NCBI GenBank assembly: GCA_937889545.1 | Contig: CALAOT010000071.1 | Location: 1 to 64,000, forward strand | Length of the DNA stretch: 64,000 bases | Origin: an uncultured Opitutaceae bacterium | GTDB lineage: Bacteria; Verrucomicrobiota; Verrucomicrobiia; Opitutales; Opitutaceae | Direction: 5' to 3' | In this document: one piece after another, positions 48,618 to 58,403 of the stretch | How positions within the stretch are numbered: position 1 is the stretch's first letter | How the letters are laid out: the number at the start of each line of letters is the position of its first letter | Notes under the pieces: model-generated | Databases searched by the model: none | Seen by the model: the letters and a program-made list of their open reading frames with translations, nothing else | Told to the model about the DNA's origin: nothing | Translations under genes and position numbers: made by a program

Positions 48618-50396
48618 ATGAGCCGCCTGCTGATCGCCTCCTTGGTCTTCGCCGCCGCCGCGAGCACAGGGGCTGCCGATGCAATCGCATGGCAGCCCTG
48701 GTCGGACGCGGCCTTCGCGACCGCAAAGCGGGAGCACAAGTTCGTCATCATGGACCTCGAGGCCGTGTGGTGCCATTGGTGCCACGTCATGGACGAGACC
48801 ACCTATCGGGACCCTATGGTGATCGCCTTGGTCGGCGCGCGCTATGTCGCCGTCAGGGTTGACCAGGATTCCCGCCCGGACCTGGCGAACCGCTACGAGG
48901 ACTATGGATGGCCGGCGACCGTCGTCTTTGCCGCGGATGGAAGCGAAATCGCCCGCCGCCGCGGCTACCTTACCCCAGCTGAAATGGCCTCCATGCTCCA
49001 GGCCATCATAGACGATCCGTCGCCCGGGCCCTCGGTTGCGCCTGCGGCGAGGCCGCAGTACCCGCCGGATGCCCGTCCGGATGACGCCGTCGCGGAGCAG
49101 GTGAGGAAAAGGCTGCTTTCGGGATACGACAGGGCGGGCGGGGGATGGAGCGGCGAACACAAGTTCCTGGATGCGGACAACGTCGAGTTTTGCCTGCGCG
49201 CCGCGGCCCGCGGCGACTCGGAGGCCGGGGCCATTGCGCGCGACATGCTCCGGCTGCAGCGCCAGCTTTTCGACCCCGCATGGGGCGGCGTCTATCAGTA
49301 CTCGGCTGCGGGCGACTGGGTTCATCCTCATTTTGAGAAGATCATGGCGGTCCAGTCCGACAACCTGCGCATCTATGCCCTGGCCTCGGAACAGTGGCCC
49401 GATTGGGGATACCAGGAGGCGGCGGGCGAGATACGGCGCTACCTGGAGGGCTTCCTGCTAAGCGCCGGTGGCGCGTTCTACACGAGCCAGGACGCCGACC
49501 TTGTGCCGGGCCGGCACGGCGGCGACTATTTTCAGCTCGACGGCCGCGAGCGCCGGGCCCGCGGCGTCCCGCGCATCGACACCCACGTGTATTCGCGGGA
49601 AAACGGATGGGCGATCGCGGCGCTCTGCGCCCTTTCGGGCGCGGCGGGGGACGTCGCGCCGCTCAACGAGGCGGCGCGGGCGGCGGATTGGGTTATTGCG
49701 CACAGGGCGCTGCCTGGCGGCGGGTTTCGGCACGACGAAACCGACGCCGCCGGACCGTTTCTCGGCGACACCCTTGCAATGGGCTCGGCATTCTTCGCTT
49801 TGCACCAGGCCACGGGCGACGCCGCGTGGCTCGCGCGGGCAGAAGGGGCCGCCGACTTCATCAGGGGGCACTTCGCCCGGGGCGCCGAGCCGGGATTCGC
49901 GACGTCCGACACGACATCCCCCTCGTTTCCGGCGTCGCAGCCTGAGTTTGACGAGTCGATATGCCTTGCCCGGTTTGGCAATCTCCTCGGACACGCGACC
50001 GCCCGGCCGGAGGACCGGGCATTGGCGGAGTCTTCGCTGCGGTGGGCGCTTTCCCCGGAAATGGTGGGCCGGCGCGGCCCATACGTCGGAGGGCTCCTGC
50101 TTGCGGGCGATGAGATCCGCACCGAACCGCTGCACGTGACCGTTGTCGGCCACAGGGACGATCCGGCAGCCCGGGCGCTGTTTGCGGCCGCGCGCCGGGC
50201 GCCCACCGGGTACAGGCTGGTTGAGTTGTGGGACCGGCGCGAGGGGCCGCCTCCGCGCGGAGAATCCATCTTCCCGGACCTCGACCGGCCGGCGGCGTAC
50301 CTTTGCGCAAACGGCGCCTGCTCGTCCCCGATTTACGACGGCCAGGCGCTCTCACGGAGGCTGGACAAGGCGGTGGCTTCGGCGGGCCGGCAATAG
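48618..50396 (+). CDS. Secreted thioredoxin-fold/DUF255 (YyaL/SPATA20-like) protein
   Basis: A 592-residue protein with a signal peptide (1-20). The N-terminal thioredoxin domain has WCHWCHVMDETTYRDP (51-66): Cys52 and Cys55, the DUF255 signature. The remaining 450 residues form an (alpha/alpha)6 barrel like N-acylglucosamine epimerases: GGGWSGEHKFLDADNVEFCL, DPAWGGVYQYSAAGDWVHPHFEKI and FYTSQDADLV. Most family members are cytosolic, so a signal peptide is worth noting. The catalytic role is unresolved in the family. Confidence 0.9.
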   Translation: MSRLLIASLVFAAAASTGAADAIAWQPWSDAAFATAKREHKFVIMDLEAVWCHWCHVMDETTYRDPMVIALVGARYVAVRVDQDSRPDLANRYEDYGWPATVVFAADGSEIARRRGYLTPAEMASMLQAIIDDPSPGPSVAPAARPQYPPDARPDDAVAEQVRKRLLSGYDRAGGGWSGEHKFLDADNVEFCLRAAARGDSEAGAIARDMLRLQRQLFDPAWGGVYQYSAAGDWVHPHFEKIMAVQSDNLRIYALASEQWPDWGYQEAAGEIRRYLEGFLLSAGGAFYTSQDADLVPGRHGGDYFQLDGRERRARGVPRIDTHVYSRENGWAIAALCALSGAAGDVAPLNEAARAADWVIAHRALPGGGFRHDETDAAGPFLGDTLAMGSAFFALHQATGDAAWLARAEGAADFIRGHFARGAEPGFATSDTTSPSFPASQPEFDESICLARFGNLLGHATARPEDRALAESSLRWALSPEMVGRRGPYVGGLLLAGDEIRTEPLHVTVVGHRDDPAARALFAAARRAPTGYRLVELWDRREGPPPRGESIFPDLDRPAAYLCANGACSSPIYDGQALSRRLDKAVASAGRQ

Positions 50397-50547
50397 GGTC
50401 AGCCCCTTGGGGCCCCGATGGCATAGCCCGCGGGGGCGGGGCGGATGATACCCGTTGTCCGCTCGCCTCTTGAGTTCCCGCGCGGTTCGGTCCATCTATA
50501 ACAGATCTGCTGCGGCCGCGGCGTTCGCGGCCAGCCGGCTTTTTCCC

Positions 50548-52065
50548 ATGAGCTCCGTCCGAACCCTCGTTGCCCTGTCTATCCTCGCGTCGGGCGTCGC
50601 CGTTGCAGGCGCCGCCGAGGACCCGTCCCTGAAGTTGCCGCGCAGCACCCCTGAGGAACAGGGGGTCTCGTCCGCGGCCCTCCTTGGCTTTGTGCAGGCG
50701 GCCGAGCAGAGGATCGACGCGCTGCACAGCTTCATGCTGGTCCGGCACGGCCACATCGTGGCCGAGGGCTGGTGGTCGCCCTACGCGGCCGACGAGCCGC
50801 ATGCGCTCTTCTCGCTCAGCAAGAGCTTCACGTCGGCCGCGGTCGGCCTGGCGGTGGCCGACGGCAAGCTCAGCCTCGAGGACACCGTGCTCAAGTTCTT
50901 CCCCGACGAGGCGCCCGCCAACCCGAGCAAGAACCTCGGCTCGATGAGGGTGTGCGACCTGCTGAGGATGTGCACGGGCCAGCGCGACGAGGACCTCAAG
51001 GGGTTCCCGTTCCAGTCGAAGATGGATCTCGTCAGGGTCTTCCTGGAGATCCCGGTGCCGGACAAGCCCGGCTCACATTTTGTCTACAACACGGCCGCCA
51101 CGTACATGCTGTCGGCGATCGTCCAGAAAGTCACGGGGCAGACGGTGCTGGATTACCTCCGGCCGCGCCTCTTCGAGCCGCTTGGCATCTCCGGCCCGAC
51201 ATGGGATGCCAGCGCCCAGGGGATATCGCTCGGCGGCTTTGGCCTTAGCATCCGCACCGAGGACATCGCGCGCTTCGGGCAGCTTTACCTGCAGAGAGGC
51301 CAGTGGCGCGGCCGGCAGCTCATACCCGCCGGATGGGTGGACGCGGCGACTTCCCTCCAGACTTCGAACGGCAGCGATCCCAGCAGCGATTGGGACCAGG
51401 GATATGGCTACCAGTTCTGGCGCTGCAGGCACGGATTCTACCGGGGGGACGGAGCCTTCGGGCAATACTGCGTTGTCATGCCCGAATTCGACGCGGTCAT
51501 TGCCATCACGGCAGGCACCAAGGACCTGCAGTCAGTGCTGAACGTTGTATGGGACCGGATTCTTCCGGCTTTCGAGGAGACGGCGCTTCCGGCGAATCCC
51601 GAGTCCGATCGCCGGCTTATGGAAAAGCTCGCGAGCCTGAGCCTGGCCACCCAAGCCGGGCAGCCGGGGTCACCTATGGCGGAAAGGATCGCGGGGAGGC
51701 GCTATGTCTTGCCCGAGAACCCGCAGCAGATCGAATCCATTCAATTCGAGGCGCCGCGGGAGGGGGCCGATGTGGCGATCGTGGTCAGGAACGAGGGAAA
51801 GGATGAACGGATCGTGTGCGGGCGAGGCACATGGGTAAAGGGGTTGCTTTCGATGGGTCCGGAAGGCCCGGCTCCTGTCGCCGTAAGCGGGGCATGGACC
51901 AGCGAGGACACCTACACCGCCGTGCTTTGGCACTACCGGACGCCTTTTTCCACGACCCTTGACATGCGGTTCTCGGGTGACGAGGTCATCCTCGAGGCGG
52001 AGAGCAACGTCGGCTTTGATTCGGCCGGCCGGGTCCGCATGGTCGGCAAGGCGCAGCCAAAGTAG
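50548..52065 (+). CDS. Serine hydrolase of the class C beta-lactamase family
   Basis: A 505-residue exported protein (signal at 1-22). The nucleophile motif SxxK is Ser89-Leu-Ser-Lys92 within FSLSKSFTSAAVGLAV. The Tyr-Asn motif is in FVYNTAATYMLSAIV. A GDGAFGQYCVVMPEF segment resembles the HxG strand near 350-360, with Gly-Ala-Phe-Gly. A C-terminal extra domain (about 385-505) has LDMRFSGDEVILEAE, beta-rich. Family members include esterases and penicillin-binding proteins; true antibiotic hydrolysis cannot be claimed. ATG 50548 gives the signal; upstream frame is not convincing. Confidence 0.9.
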   Translation: MSSVRTLVALSILASGVAVAGAAEDPSLKLPRSTPEEQGVSSAALLGFVQAAEQRIDALHSFMLVRHGHIVAEGWWSPYAADEPHALFSLSKSFTSAAVGLAVADGKLSLEDTVLKFFPDEAPANPSKNLGSMRVCDLLRMCTGQRDEDLKGFPFQSKMDLVRVFLEIPVPDKPGSHFVYNTAATYMLSAIVQKVTGQTVLDYLRPRLFEPLGISGPTWDASAQGISLGGFGLSIRTEDIARFGQLYLQRGQWRGRQLIPAGWVDAATSLQTSNGSDPSSDWDQGYGYQFWRCRHGFYRGDGAFGQYCVVMPEFDAVIAITAGTKDLQSVLNVVWDRILPAFEETALPANPESDRRLMEKLASLSLATQAGQPGSPMAERIAGRRYVLPENPQQIESIQFEAPREGADVAIVVRNEGKDERIVCGRGTWVKGLLSMGPEGPAPVAVSGAWTSEDTYTAVLWHYRTPFSTTLDMRFSGDEVILEAESNVGFDSAGRVRMVGKAQPK

Positions 52066-52143
52066 CCGTTGCCAAGATCGTTGGCCCAGTATCGACGGTT
52101 CCAGAATCTGGGTTTCATGAGATTTGCCCCTGGTAGCACGAGC

Positions 52144-53541
52144 ATGAAAGGACAGGCCCCAATCCTGCTTGTCGCTTCAGCCTTTGTGCTCATTGGCTCC
52201 GGCTGCTCGACGTACCGCTCGAAGCCACTCGATCACGCGTCTGTCGATCGCGCTCTTGTTCCCCCAGCCATGGATTCGGTGAGAGTGGCCGCCGCGCAGA
52301 TCAGGCATCCGCTACTGGCCCCGATCGTGATCGACGGGCGCGGGGGTTACACGCCCAACGAGATTGCCGCAATGGTAGTCATTGTCAGCCCGGAGCTGCG
52401 CGCCCTTCGCGACCAGAGGGGCGTTGCCGAGGCCCAGGTCGTGCAGGCCGGAGTCCTTCCAAATCCCCAGCTTGGCTACTCGGTTGACCGGCCGCATGGA
52501 GCCTACAATCCGGCCGTCGTGGCAGGCAGGAATCTGGGATTGAGCTGGGAGGTTGCGTCGTTACTGACCCGTCACGACCAGGTCGCCTCAGCAAGGGCCG
52601 GCGCAAAGGCCGTCGACTTGTCAGTTGCGTGGGAAGAGTGGCAGACGGCCCAAGATGCACGATTGCGCGCATTTCGCATCCTGTCTATCGAACGCCGCCT
52701 TCCTCTTGCGCGATCCATCGAGGAGAGCCTGGCAGATACGCTCGCGCTGACCAAGAAAGCCGTCGCGCTTGGGCTGAAGACGACGGCGGACCTGACAACG
52801 GCCGCCGAGGTATGGTCACAGGCTCAGAACGCGCGCTTCGACCTGGAAAGGCAGTTAACCTCAGAGCGGGCCACCCTGAACCTCGGCTTGGGCATGGCAG
52901 CCCCCGACAAGGTACCCCTGAAGTACGCGGCGCCGGATTCATTCTGGGCGGAGGGACCAGCCCCGACTGCCGATGACCTCCTTCAGGGTCTCGAGGAGCG
53001 CAGGCTCGACCTGATCGCCCTGCGATGCGGCTACGAAAGCGCAGAGGCGTCCCTGCGCGCCGCGGTCATCGCACAGTTCCCGAAGATAGGCCTGAGTGTA
53101 AACAAGGCCAATGACACGACCCCCGTCTACACGCGGGGCATCGGCGTGACCGTGGATCTGCCAATTCTCGACCGCAACCAGGGCCAGATTGCCATTGGCC
53201 AGGCGACCCGCCTGCAGCTCTTTGACGAGTACGTTGCGCGCGTTGCCGAGGCGCGCTCCCAGGTGGTACAGGTCCTCGCCAACCTCGGGATCGCGCGCGC
53301 GCAGCTGGCGACGGCGGAGGCTTCGCTGCCAGAGCTTGCTGGGCTCGTTTCTTCCTACAAAACGGCCCTGGCAAGCCATAACGCGGACGAGCTCGCCTAC
53401 CGCGACGCACGGGCGGCGCTTGCGACCCGACAAATGGAGCAATGCCTTCTCCTGCAGCAGGTGATTGAACTGAGGGTGGCCCTGGAGATCGCCACGGGCC
53501 GCCCATCGATCGAGCGCAATCCTTCCCCGGGCTCCCTATGA
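52144..53541 (+). CDS. TolC-family outer-membrane efflux lipoprotein
   Basis: A 465-residue outer-membrane channel component. The signal has lipobox LIGSGC (Cys about 22). The body has the TolC/OEP repeat, two long helical hairpins: SPELRALRDQRGVAEAQVVQAGVLPNPQLGYS and, in the second half, AQFPKIGLSVNKANDTTP then GIGVTVDLPILDRNQGQIAIGQA. It is the first gene of the efflux operon and overlaps the adaptor by ATGA. An ATG at 52117 is an alternative start. Confidence 0.87.
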   Translation: MKGQAPILLVASAFVLIGSGCSTYRSKPLDHASVDRALVPPAMDSVRVAAAQIRHPLLAPIVIDGRGGYTPNEIAAMVVIVSPELRALRDQRGVAEAQVVQAGVLPNPQLGYSVDRPHGAYNPAVVAGRNLGLSWEVASLLTRHDQVASARAGAKAVDLSVAWEEWQTAQDARLRAFRILSIERRLPLARSIEESLADTLALTKKAVALGLKTTADLTTAAEVWSQAQNARFDLERQLTSERATLNLGLGMAAPDKVPLKYAAPDSFWAEGPAPTADDLLQGLEERRLDLIALRCGYESAEASLRAAVIAQFPKIGLSVNKANDTTPVYTRGIGVTVDLPILDRNQGQIAIGQATRLQLFDEYVARVAEARSQVVQVLANLGIARAQLATAEASLPELAGLVSSYKTALASHNADELAYRDARAALATRQMEQCLLLQQVIELRVALEIATGRPSIERNPSPGSL

Positions 53542-54653
53542 AAAAAATCGTCGTTATCTTGCTGCTCGCGGCGTTCGCCGCGGGCGCTTGGGTCTGGCTC
53601 AGGCCGCATCCCGACGGCGCCGCCGAGGATGGGAAGCCCGTGGCCCAGGTGCAGGTTGCCCCGCTTCGGATCCAGAAGATTGTCGAGTCGGTGCCCGCAT
53701 TTGGGGTAGTTGAGCCGACGCCGTCCGGAGCGCGCACGATGGCGCTCGCCTACGAGGCGATCGTGAAGAACATTGCGGTCTCTCCTGGCGCGACGGTCGC
53801 CGCCGGCGATGCCATCATGGAGGTTGATGCGACTCCCGACGCCAAGCTCGCCGTGAATTCAGCCCGCGGCGCAGCCAAGCTGGCCGAGCAGGGCCTCGCG
53901 GCCGCCCGCCAACGCTTCGAGCTAAAACTCGCGACAGGCCAGGACCTGCTGGCAGCTGAGCAAGCGGCGGAAGACGCCAGGCTCAGACTCGCAAGTCTCG
54001 AGGAACGCGGCCAGGCCGGTGACGGCCGGTTGGTTGCTCCTGTCGCCGGAATCGTGACCAAGCTCGACCTGCAGCCCGGAGCCGTCGTCCCCGCCGGAAC
54101 CCCGATTGTGACGATTGCTGGGAGAGGGCAGCTCGAAGCCCACCTCGCGGTCGAAGCGGCTGACGCCCGAAATGTCCGCACGGGACAGACAGTGGCGGTA
54201 ACGCCTGCCGACCGCCCTGAGGCCGAGAGTGCCCGCGGGATCGTCCGGCTGGTGGGCGCGAGCGTCGACCCTGTGACAGGTGCGGTCGACGTGCGGGTGA
54301 CGCTCTTCGCCGAGAGCACATGGTTTGCCGGGGAGCATGTGCGGGGAGCCGTCCACACACAGGAGAAGACGACCTTGGTTGCCCCTCGGGCCGCGATCCT
54401 GCCCGATGGCGACCAGCAAGTGCTTTACACGGTCAAGGACAACAAGGCCGCCAGGCATGCCGTCCAGATGGGGATTGCCGCGGACGACGCCGTTGAGGTG
54501 ATCGCCGGGGACCTTCGCGCGGGCGACATGGCGGTCATAGTTGGCAACTACGAGCTTGAGGACGGGATGGACGTCCATGTCTCCTCGAACGAATCCAAGC
54601 CCGACGGCGCCAAGGCAGGTGACACGAGACCCAATCCGGGGAAAACGCCGTGA
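53538..54653 (+). CDS. RND efflux periplasmic adaptor (HlyD/MFP family)
   Basis: A 371-residue membrane-fusion protein. The N-terminal helix (MKKIVVILLLAAFAAGAWVWL) anchors it. The lipoyl/barrel-sandwich halves are AIVKNIAVSPGATVAAGDAIMEVDATPD and LVAPVAGIVTKLDLQPGAVVPAGTPIVTIAG. A helical hairpin at about 110-160 separates them, and a beta-barrel domain with TLFAESTWFAGEHVRGAV follows. It bridges the inner-membrane pump and the TolC-type channel. Overlaps the TolC gene (ATGA) and the pump gene (GTGA). Confidence 0.93.
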   Translation: MKKIVVILLLAAFAAGAWVWLRPHPDGAAEDGKPVAQVQVAPLRIQKIVESVPAFGVVEPTPSGARTMALAYEAIVKNIAVSPGATVAAGDAIMEVDATPDAKLAVNSARGAAKLAEQGLAAARQRFELKLATGQDLLAAEQAAEDARLRLASLEERGQAGDGRLVAPVAGIVTKLDLQPGAVVPAGTPIVTIAGRGQLEAHLAVEAADARNVRTGQTVAVTPADRPEAESARGIVRLVGASVDPVTGAVDVRVTLFAESTWFAGEHVRGAVHTQEKTTLVAPRAAILPDGDQQVLYTVKDNKAARHAVQMGIAADDAVEVIAGDLRAGDMAVIVGNYELEDGMDVHVSSNESKPDGAKAGDTRPNPGKTP

Positions 54654-57600
54654 ATCTCACCGTGTGGATGCAGGCCCACCGGACGGCGATCTTGTCCCTT
54701 CTCGCCCTTCTGGTGCTGGGAGGCTTTGCGGCGGCCTTCACACTGCCGGTCGCGCTCTTCCCCCACGCCGATTTTCCCCGTATCGTGATCAATATCGACG
54801 CGGGAGACCGGCCTGCGGAACGGATGGCGATCGACGTGACCGTCCCCGTGGAGGAAGCGATCCGGTCGGTGCCGGGGCTCAGAAGCATTCGATCGAAGAC
54901 CAGCCGCGGAAGCTGTGATGTGTCGGTCAACTTTGACTGGGGAGCCGACATGGTTTCGGCGATGCTCCAGGTCGAGTCGGCGGTAAACCGGGTCCTTGGC
55001 TCTTTTCCCCCAGGAACAACCTTTGAGGTCCGCCGCATGGATCCGACCGTGTTTCCCTGCCTGGGGTACAGCCTTACGTCGGACAGTCTTTCGCCTGTGC
55101 GCCTGCGTGACACGGCGTACTATCAACTCCGTCCGATCCTGTCGACGGTCCCGGGGGTCGCAAAGATAGACGTACAGGGGGGGCTTGTAGCCGAGTACCG
55201 CGTGTTGATCGATCCGGCCCGCCTCGAGGCGCACGGCCTCGTGCTGTCGGACGTGAGCAGGGCCCTTTCGGCCGCCAACACGATCAGTGCGGTGGGCCGC
55301 TTGGAGGACCGCGACAAGCTCTATCTGGCGGTGGTCGACAACCGCCTCGCCGGCACCGATGACATCGGTGAGATCGTCGTTCAAAAAGGCACGACCGGAA
55401 TCGTGCGGGTGGCCGACATTGCCACGGTCGAACTCGGCACCGCTCCCCAGTGGACACGCGTCACCGCCGACGGGCGCGACGCGGTGATCGTGCTGGTCTA
55501 CCAGCAACCGGACGGCAACACCGTGCAAATCGCCCGTGACGTTCGCGAAAAGATGCGGCTATACGCCCCCCATCTTCCGTCCGGCCTGAAGATTGCCAAC
55601 TGGTACGACCAGAGCCAGCTGATCCTCGGCGCGGCGAGCAGCGTCCGGGACGCCGTCCTGGTGGGCATATGCCTTGCGGGCGGCGTGCTTATGCTTTTCC
55701 TGCGCAACGGGAAGGTGACGTTAATTGCGGTCATTTGCGTGCCCGCCGTGCTCGCGGCAACCGTGCTCCTTCTCAAGCTGATCCACAGCAGCTTCAACAT
55801 CATGACGCTCGGGGGGATGGCCGCGGCCGTCGGGTTGATCATCGACGACGCGATCGTGATGGTTGAGCACGTGATTCGGCGCCTGCGCGGCCACTCCGGC
55901 AGCCATCAAGGCCTGGTCTGGTCCGCCGCGGCAGAATTCACGCGCCCTCTGGTGGCTTCCTCGCTTTCAACCATCATCATCTTTGCGCCCCTGGCGTTCC
56001 TTTCGGGAGTGACCGGGGCATTCTTCAAGGCGCTGTCGATGACGATGGCCGCGAGCCTAGTGATTTCGTTCGCTGTTGCATGGCTCGCCGTGCCAATCAT
56101 GGCGGACCACCTGCTCGACGAAAAGGACGCGAATCAGAAGGAGGGCGGTCGGTTCACCGAGCGCGTCCACCTTGGTTACTCGAGCCTTCTTAATCATCTG
56201 CTCGCAAGGCCTTGGCTTGCACTCTTGGGACTGGTCCCGCTGCTCACTATTGCCTGGATCGGTTACCGAAATGTTGGTTCGGGATTCATGCCTGCGATGG
56301 ACGAGGGCGGCTTTGTTCTGGATTATTTTGCGGACCCGGGCACATCGCTCACCGAGACAGACCGGCTTCTCCGGCAGGTTGAGGCGATCCTGCAAAGCAC
56401 GCCGGACGTGCAAACCTACTCCCGGCGCACCGGGCTGCAGCTCGGCGGTGGCGTGACCGAGGCCAATGAAGGTGATTTCTTTATCCGCCTTAAGCCGCGG
56501 CCTCGCCGGCCGATCAATGAGGTTATCGACGAGGTCCGCGGCCGCGTTCAGAAGAACGTGCCTGGCCTCGACATCGAGATCGCCCAGCTCATGGAGGATC
56601 TTATCGGCGACCTAACGGCCGTGCCGCAGCCCATCGAGATAAAGCTGTATTCCGACGACGGTTCCCGATTGAAGGCTGCGTCAACGAGGGTGGTTGAGGC
56701 CCTCGGAAGCGTAGCCGGAGTCGTCGACGTTCTGCCCGGAATCGTGCTCGCGGGCGACGCTCTGACCATCGTGGTCGACCCTCACAAGGCAGCCCTTGAG
56801 GGAATGGATCCAAGTTCAGTGACCGATGCGGTCGATTCGCTGCTCGAGGGCTCGGTGGCGACATCCAAGATCGAGAGCGATCCCAAGTTGATTGGGATCC
56901 GCACGTGGATCCCAGCCAGGTTCCGCCGCACGGATGCCGACGTGGCCAACCTTCGCGTGCGCGCGCCCGACGGCCATTTCTTTCCGCTGCGCCGCGTCGC
57001 CACAGTTTCGACGGTGATCGGGCAGCCGCAAATAGACCGCGACGACCTAAAACGAACGATCGCCGTCACGGGCCGTATAAGCGGCAGGGACCTGGGCTCG
57101 ACCATCCGCGACGTCCAAGTTGCCCTTGCGAAACCCGGCGTCGTGCCCACCGGTGTCTACGCCGTGCTGGGGGGGACGTATGCCGAGCAGCAGGACGCTT
57201 TCGCGGGGTTGATGGAGGTGTTCGGCGCCGCAGTCGCGCTCGTCTTCCTGCTCCTGCTCTTTCTATACGAGAGCCTCCGGACGGCCGCAGCCATGATTGC
57301 CACCACGCTTCTGGCGCTGTCTGGAGTGACGATCGGACTCTGGGTCACCCATACGGAGCTCAATATCTCATCAATGATGGGAATGACCATGATCGTCGGC
57401 ATCGCGACAGAGGTCGCCATCTTCTACGTGTCCGAGCTCGTATCGATCCCCGCAACCCCCGATCCGCGCAAGGCGCTTATCGAGGCGGGAATGAACCGAA
57501 TGCGGCCTATCGCAATGACGGTGTTTGCCGCTATTCTGGCGCTCATGCCCCTGGCGCTCGGGCTCGGTGCGGGTTCCGCGATGCAGCAGCCCCTTGCGAT

Positions 57601-57700
57601 CGCCATCATCTCGGGTCTTTTGCTTCAAATGCCTCTCGTGCTGATCCTGCTGCCCGTCCTGCTTTCTGTCGTTTCGCCGAGGCAGGAGCAGGCGCGATGA
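54650..57700 (+). CDS. RND-family efflux pump inner-membrane subunit
   Basis: A 1016-residue AcrB/CusA-type proton-driven pump. The internal duplication is visible: each half has one helix, a large periplasmic domain and five helices. The start (NLTVWMQAHRTAILSLLALLVLGG) is the first helix. The first periplasmic part has VTVPVEEAIRSVPGLRSIRSKTS. TM4-6 includes MAAAVGLIIDDAIVMVEHVIRRL with the proton-relay Asp pair (IDDAIVM). The second repeat has MMGMTMIVGIATEVAIFYVSEL and PIAMTVFAAILALMPLALGLGAGSA. Substrate (drug or metal) is unclear; Met/His-rich CusA features are not striking. Confidence 0.93.
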   Translation: MNLTVWMQAHRTAILSLLALLVLGGFAAAFTLPVALFPHADFPRIVINIDAGDRPAERMAIDVTVPVEEAIRSVPGLRSIRSKTSRGSCDVSVNFDWGADMVSAMLQVESAVNRVLGSFPPGTTFEVRRMDPTVFPCLGYSLTSDSLSPVRLRDTAYYQLRPILSTVPGVAKIDVQGGLVAEYRVLIDPARLEAHGLVLSDVSRALSAANTISAVGRLEDRDKLYLAVVDNRLAGTDDIGEIVVQKGTTGIVRVADIATVELGTAPQWTRVTADGRDAVIVLVYQQPDGNTVQIARDVREKMRLYAPHLPSGLKIANWYDQSQLILGAASSVRDAVLVGICLAGGVLMLFLRNGKVTLIAVICVPAVLAATVLLLKLIHSSFNIMTLGGMAAAVGLIIDDAIVMVEHVIRRLRGHSGSHQGLVWSAAAEFTRPLVASSLSTIIIFAPLAFLSGVTGAFFKALSMTMAASLVISFAVAWLAVPIMADHLLDEKDANQKEGGRFTERVHLGYSSLLNHLLARPWLALLGLVPLLTIAWIGYRNVGSGFMPAMDEGGFVLDYFADPGTSLTETDRLLRQVEAILQSTPDVQTYSRRTGLQLGGGVTEANEGDFFIRLKPRPRRPINEVIDEVRGRVQKNVPGLDIEIAQLMEDLIGDLTAVPQPIEIKLYSDDGSRLKAASTRVVEALGSVAGVVDVLPGIVLAGDALTIVVDPHKAALEGMDPSSVTDAVDSLLEGSVATSKIESDPKLIGIRTWIPARFRRTDADVANLRVRAPDGHFFPLRRVATVSTVIGQPQIDRDDLKRTIAVTGRISGRDLGSTIRDVQVALAKPGVVPTGVYAVLGGTYAEQQDAFAGLMEVFGAAVALVFLLLLFLYESLRTAAAMIATTLLALSGVTIGLWVTHTELNISSMMGMTMIVGIATEVAIFYVSELVSIPATPDPRKALIEAGMNRMRPIAMTVFAAILALMPLALGLGAGSAMQQPLAIAIISGLLLQMPLVLILLPVLLSVVSPRQEQAR

Positions 57701-57721
57701 GCACAGGCGCCTCGGCCCGCC

Positions 57722-58303
57722 CTATCCCACCGTGAATTTGAAAAAATCGCGGTAGAGCACGATCTTGAAGTCGGCGGTGTCCTTGACGTAGCACCGCACG
57801 TCGTACGCGCCCGGCTTGAGGTAGACACCCAGGCCCGCGTCGTAGCGGCCATGGGAGTCGGTCTTGACGATGAGAAAGTCGTAGTACCTCTCCTGCTCGT
57901 TGTTTGGCACCGGCGTGAGCAGCAGGCTGTTGCCCGCCCTCGCTGGGTTGCCGTTGAGGGTGAGGATGTAGCCGTGATCGGGCAGCAGATCCTCGAGGGT
58001 CAGGTGGCAGGCGAATCCGCGCGGGAACGAAGGATGGAACAATATCCTGCCATGGGTGCCGGCGCTGACCGCCTTTCCCCAAGCTGGAGGGTTCACCAGA
58101 TCCATGGCCTTCTCAAACGGCGCATTGCGGGCAAGGGCCGCCCTGCAGCTTTCCAGGAACGAGGCCCGGTCCGGATCCGTCGGGGCGGGGGAGACCGCAT
58201 TGGAATCGAGGGCGAAGAAGTCCTTCTCTCCGAAGACCACGATCTGCTGCGCGGGAAGGCTCCCGCCGGAAAGAAGGAGTGCGAGGACGAGGAGTTTCTT
58301 CAC
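57722..58303 (-). CDS. Secreted hypothetical protein
   Basis: A 193-residue protein with a GTG start and a signal peptide (KKLLVLALLLSGGSLPA). No family is recognised. The mature part ends with a beta-rich Ig-like stretch: GYILTLNGNPARAGNSLLLTPVPNNEQERYYDFLIVKTDSHGRYDAGLGVYLKPGAYDVRCYVKDTADFKIVLYRDFFKFTV. This looks like a carboxypeptidase-regulatory or beta-sandwich module. It converges on the RND operon (21-bp gap). Confidence 0.7.
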   Translation of the reverse strand: MKKLLVLALLLSGGSLPAQQIVVFGEKDFFALDSNAVSPAPTDPDRASFLESCRAALARNAPFEKAMDLVNPPAWGKAVSAGTHGRILFHPSFPRGFACHLTLEDLLPDHGYILTLNGNPARAGNSLLLTPVPNNEQERYYDFLIVKTDSHGRYDAGLGVYLKPGAYDVRCYVKDTADFKIVLYRDFFKFTVG

Positions 58304-58403
58304 AGGTGGTTCCCTGCTTGTGTCAAATCCCGGCCGCGAGTCGAGGCGCGACCCTGGGACGCCGGCGCCGGCTCGCGCCCAGCCTGAACAAGCACCTCCG
58401 GAC

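Noticed and set aside
50548-52065. Antibiotic-resistance beta-lactamase
   Set aside because: SxxK and Tyr-Asn show only the serine hydrolase family. The C-terminal domain and lack of an ampR-like neighbour give no support for drug hydrolysis.
52144-57700. Copper/silver (Cus-type) efflux
   Set aside because: No Met-rich or His-rich tract and no copper sensor gene was seen, so the pump is left as an RND efflux system of unknown substrate.
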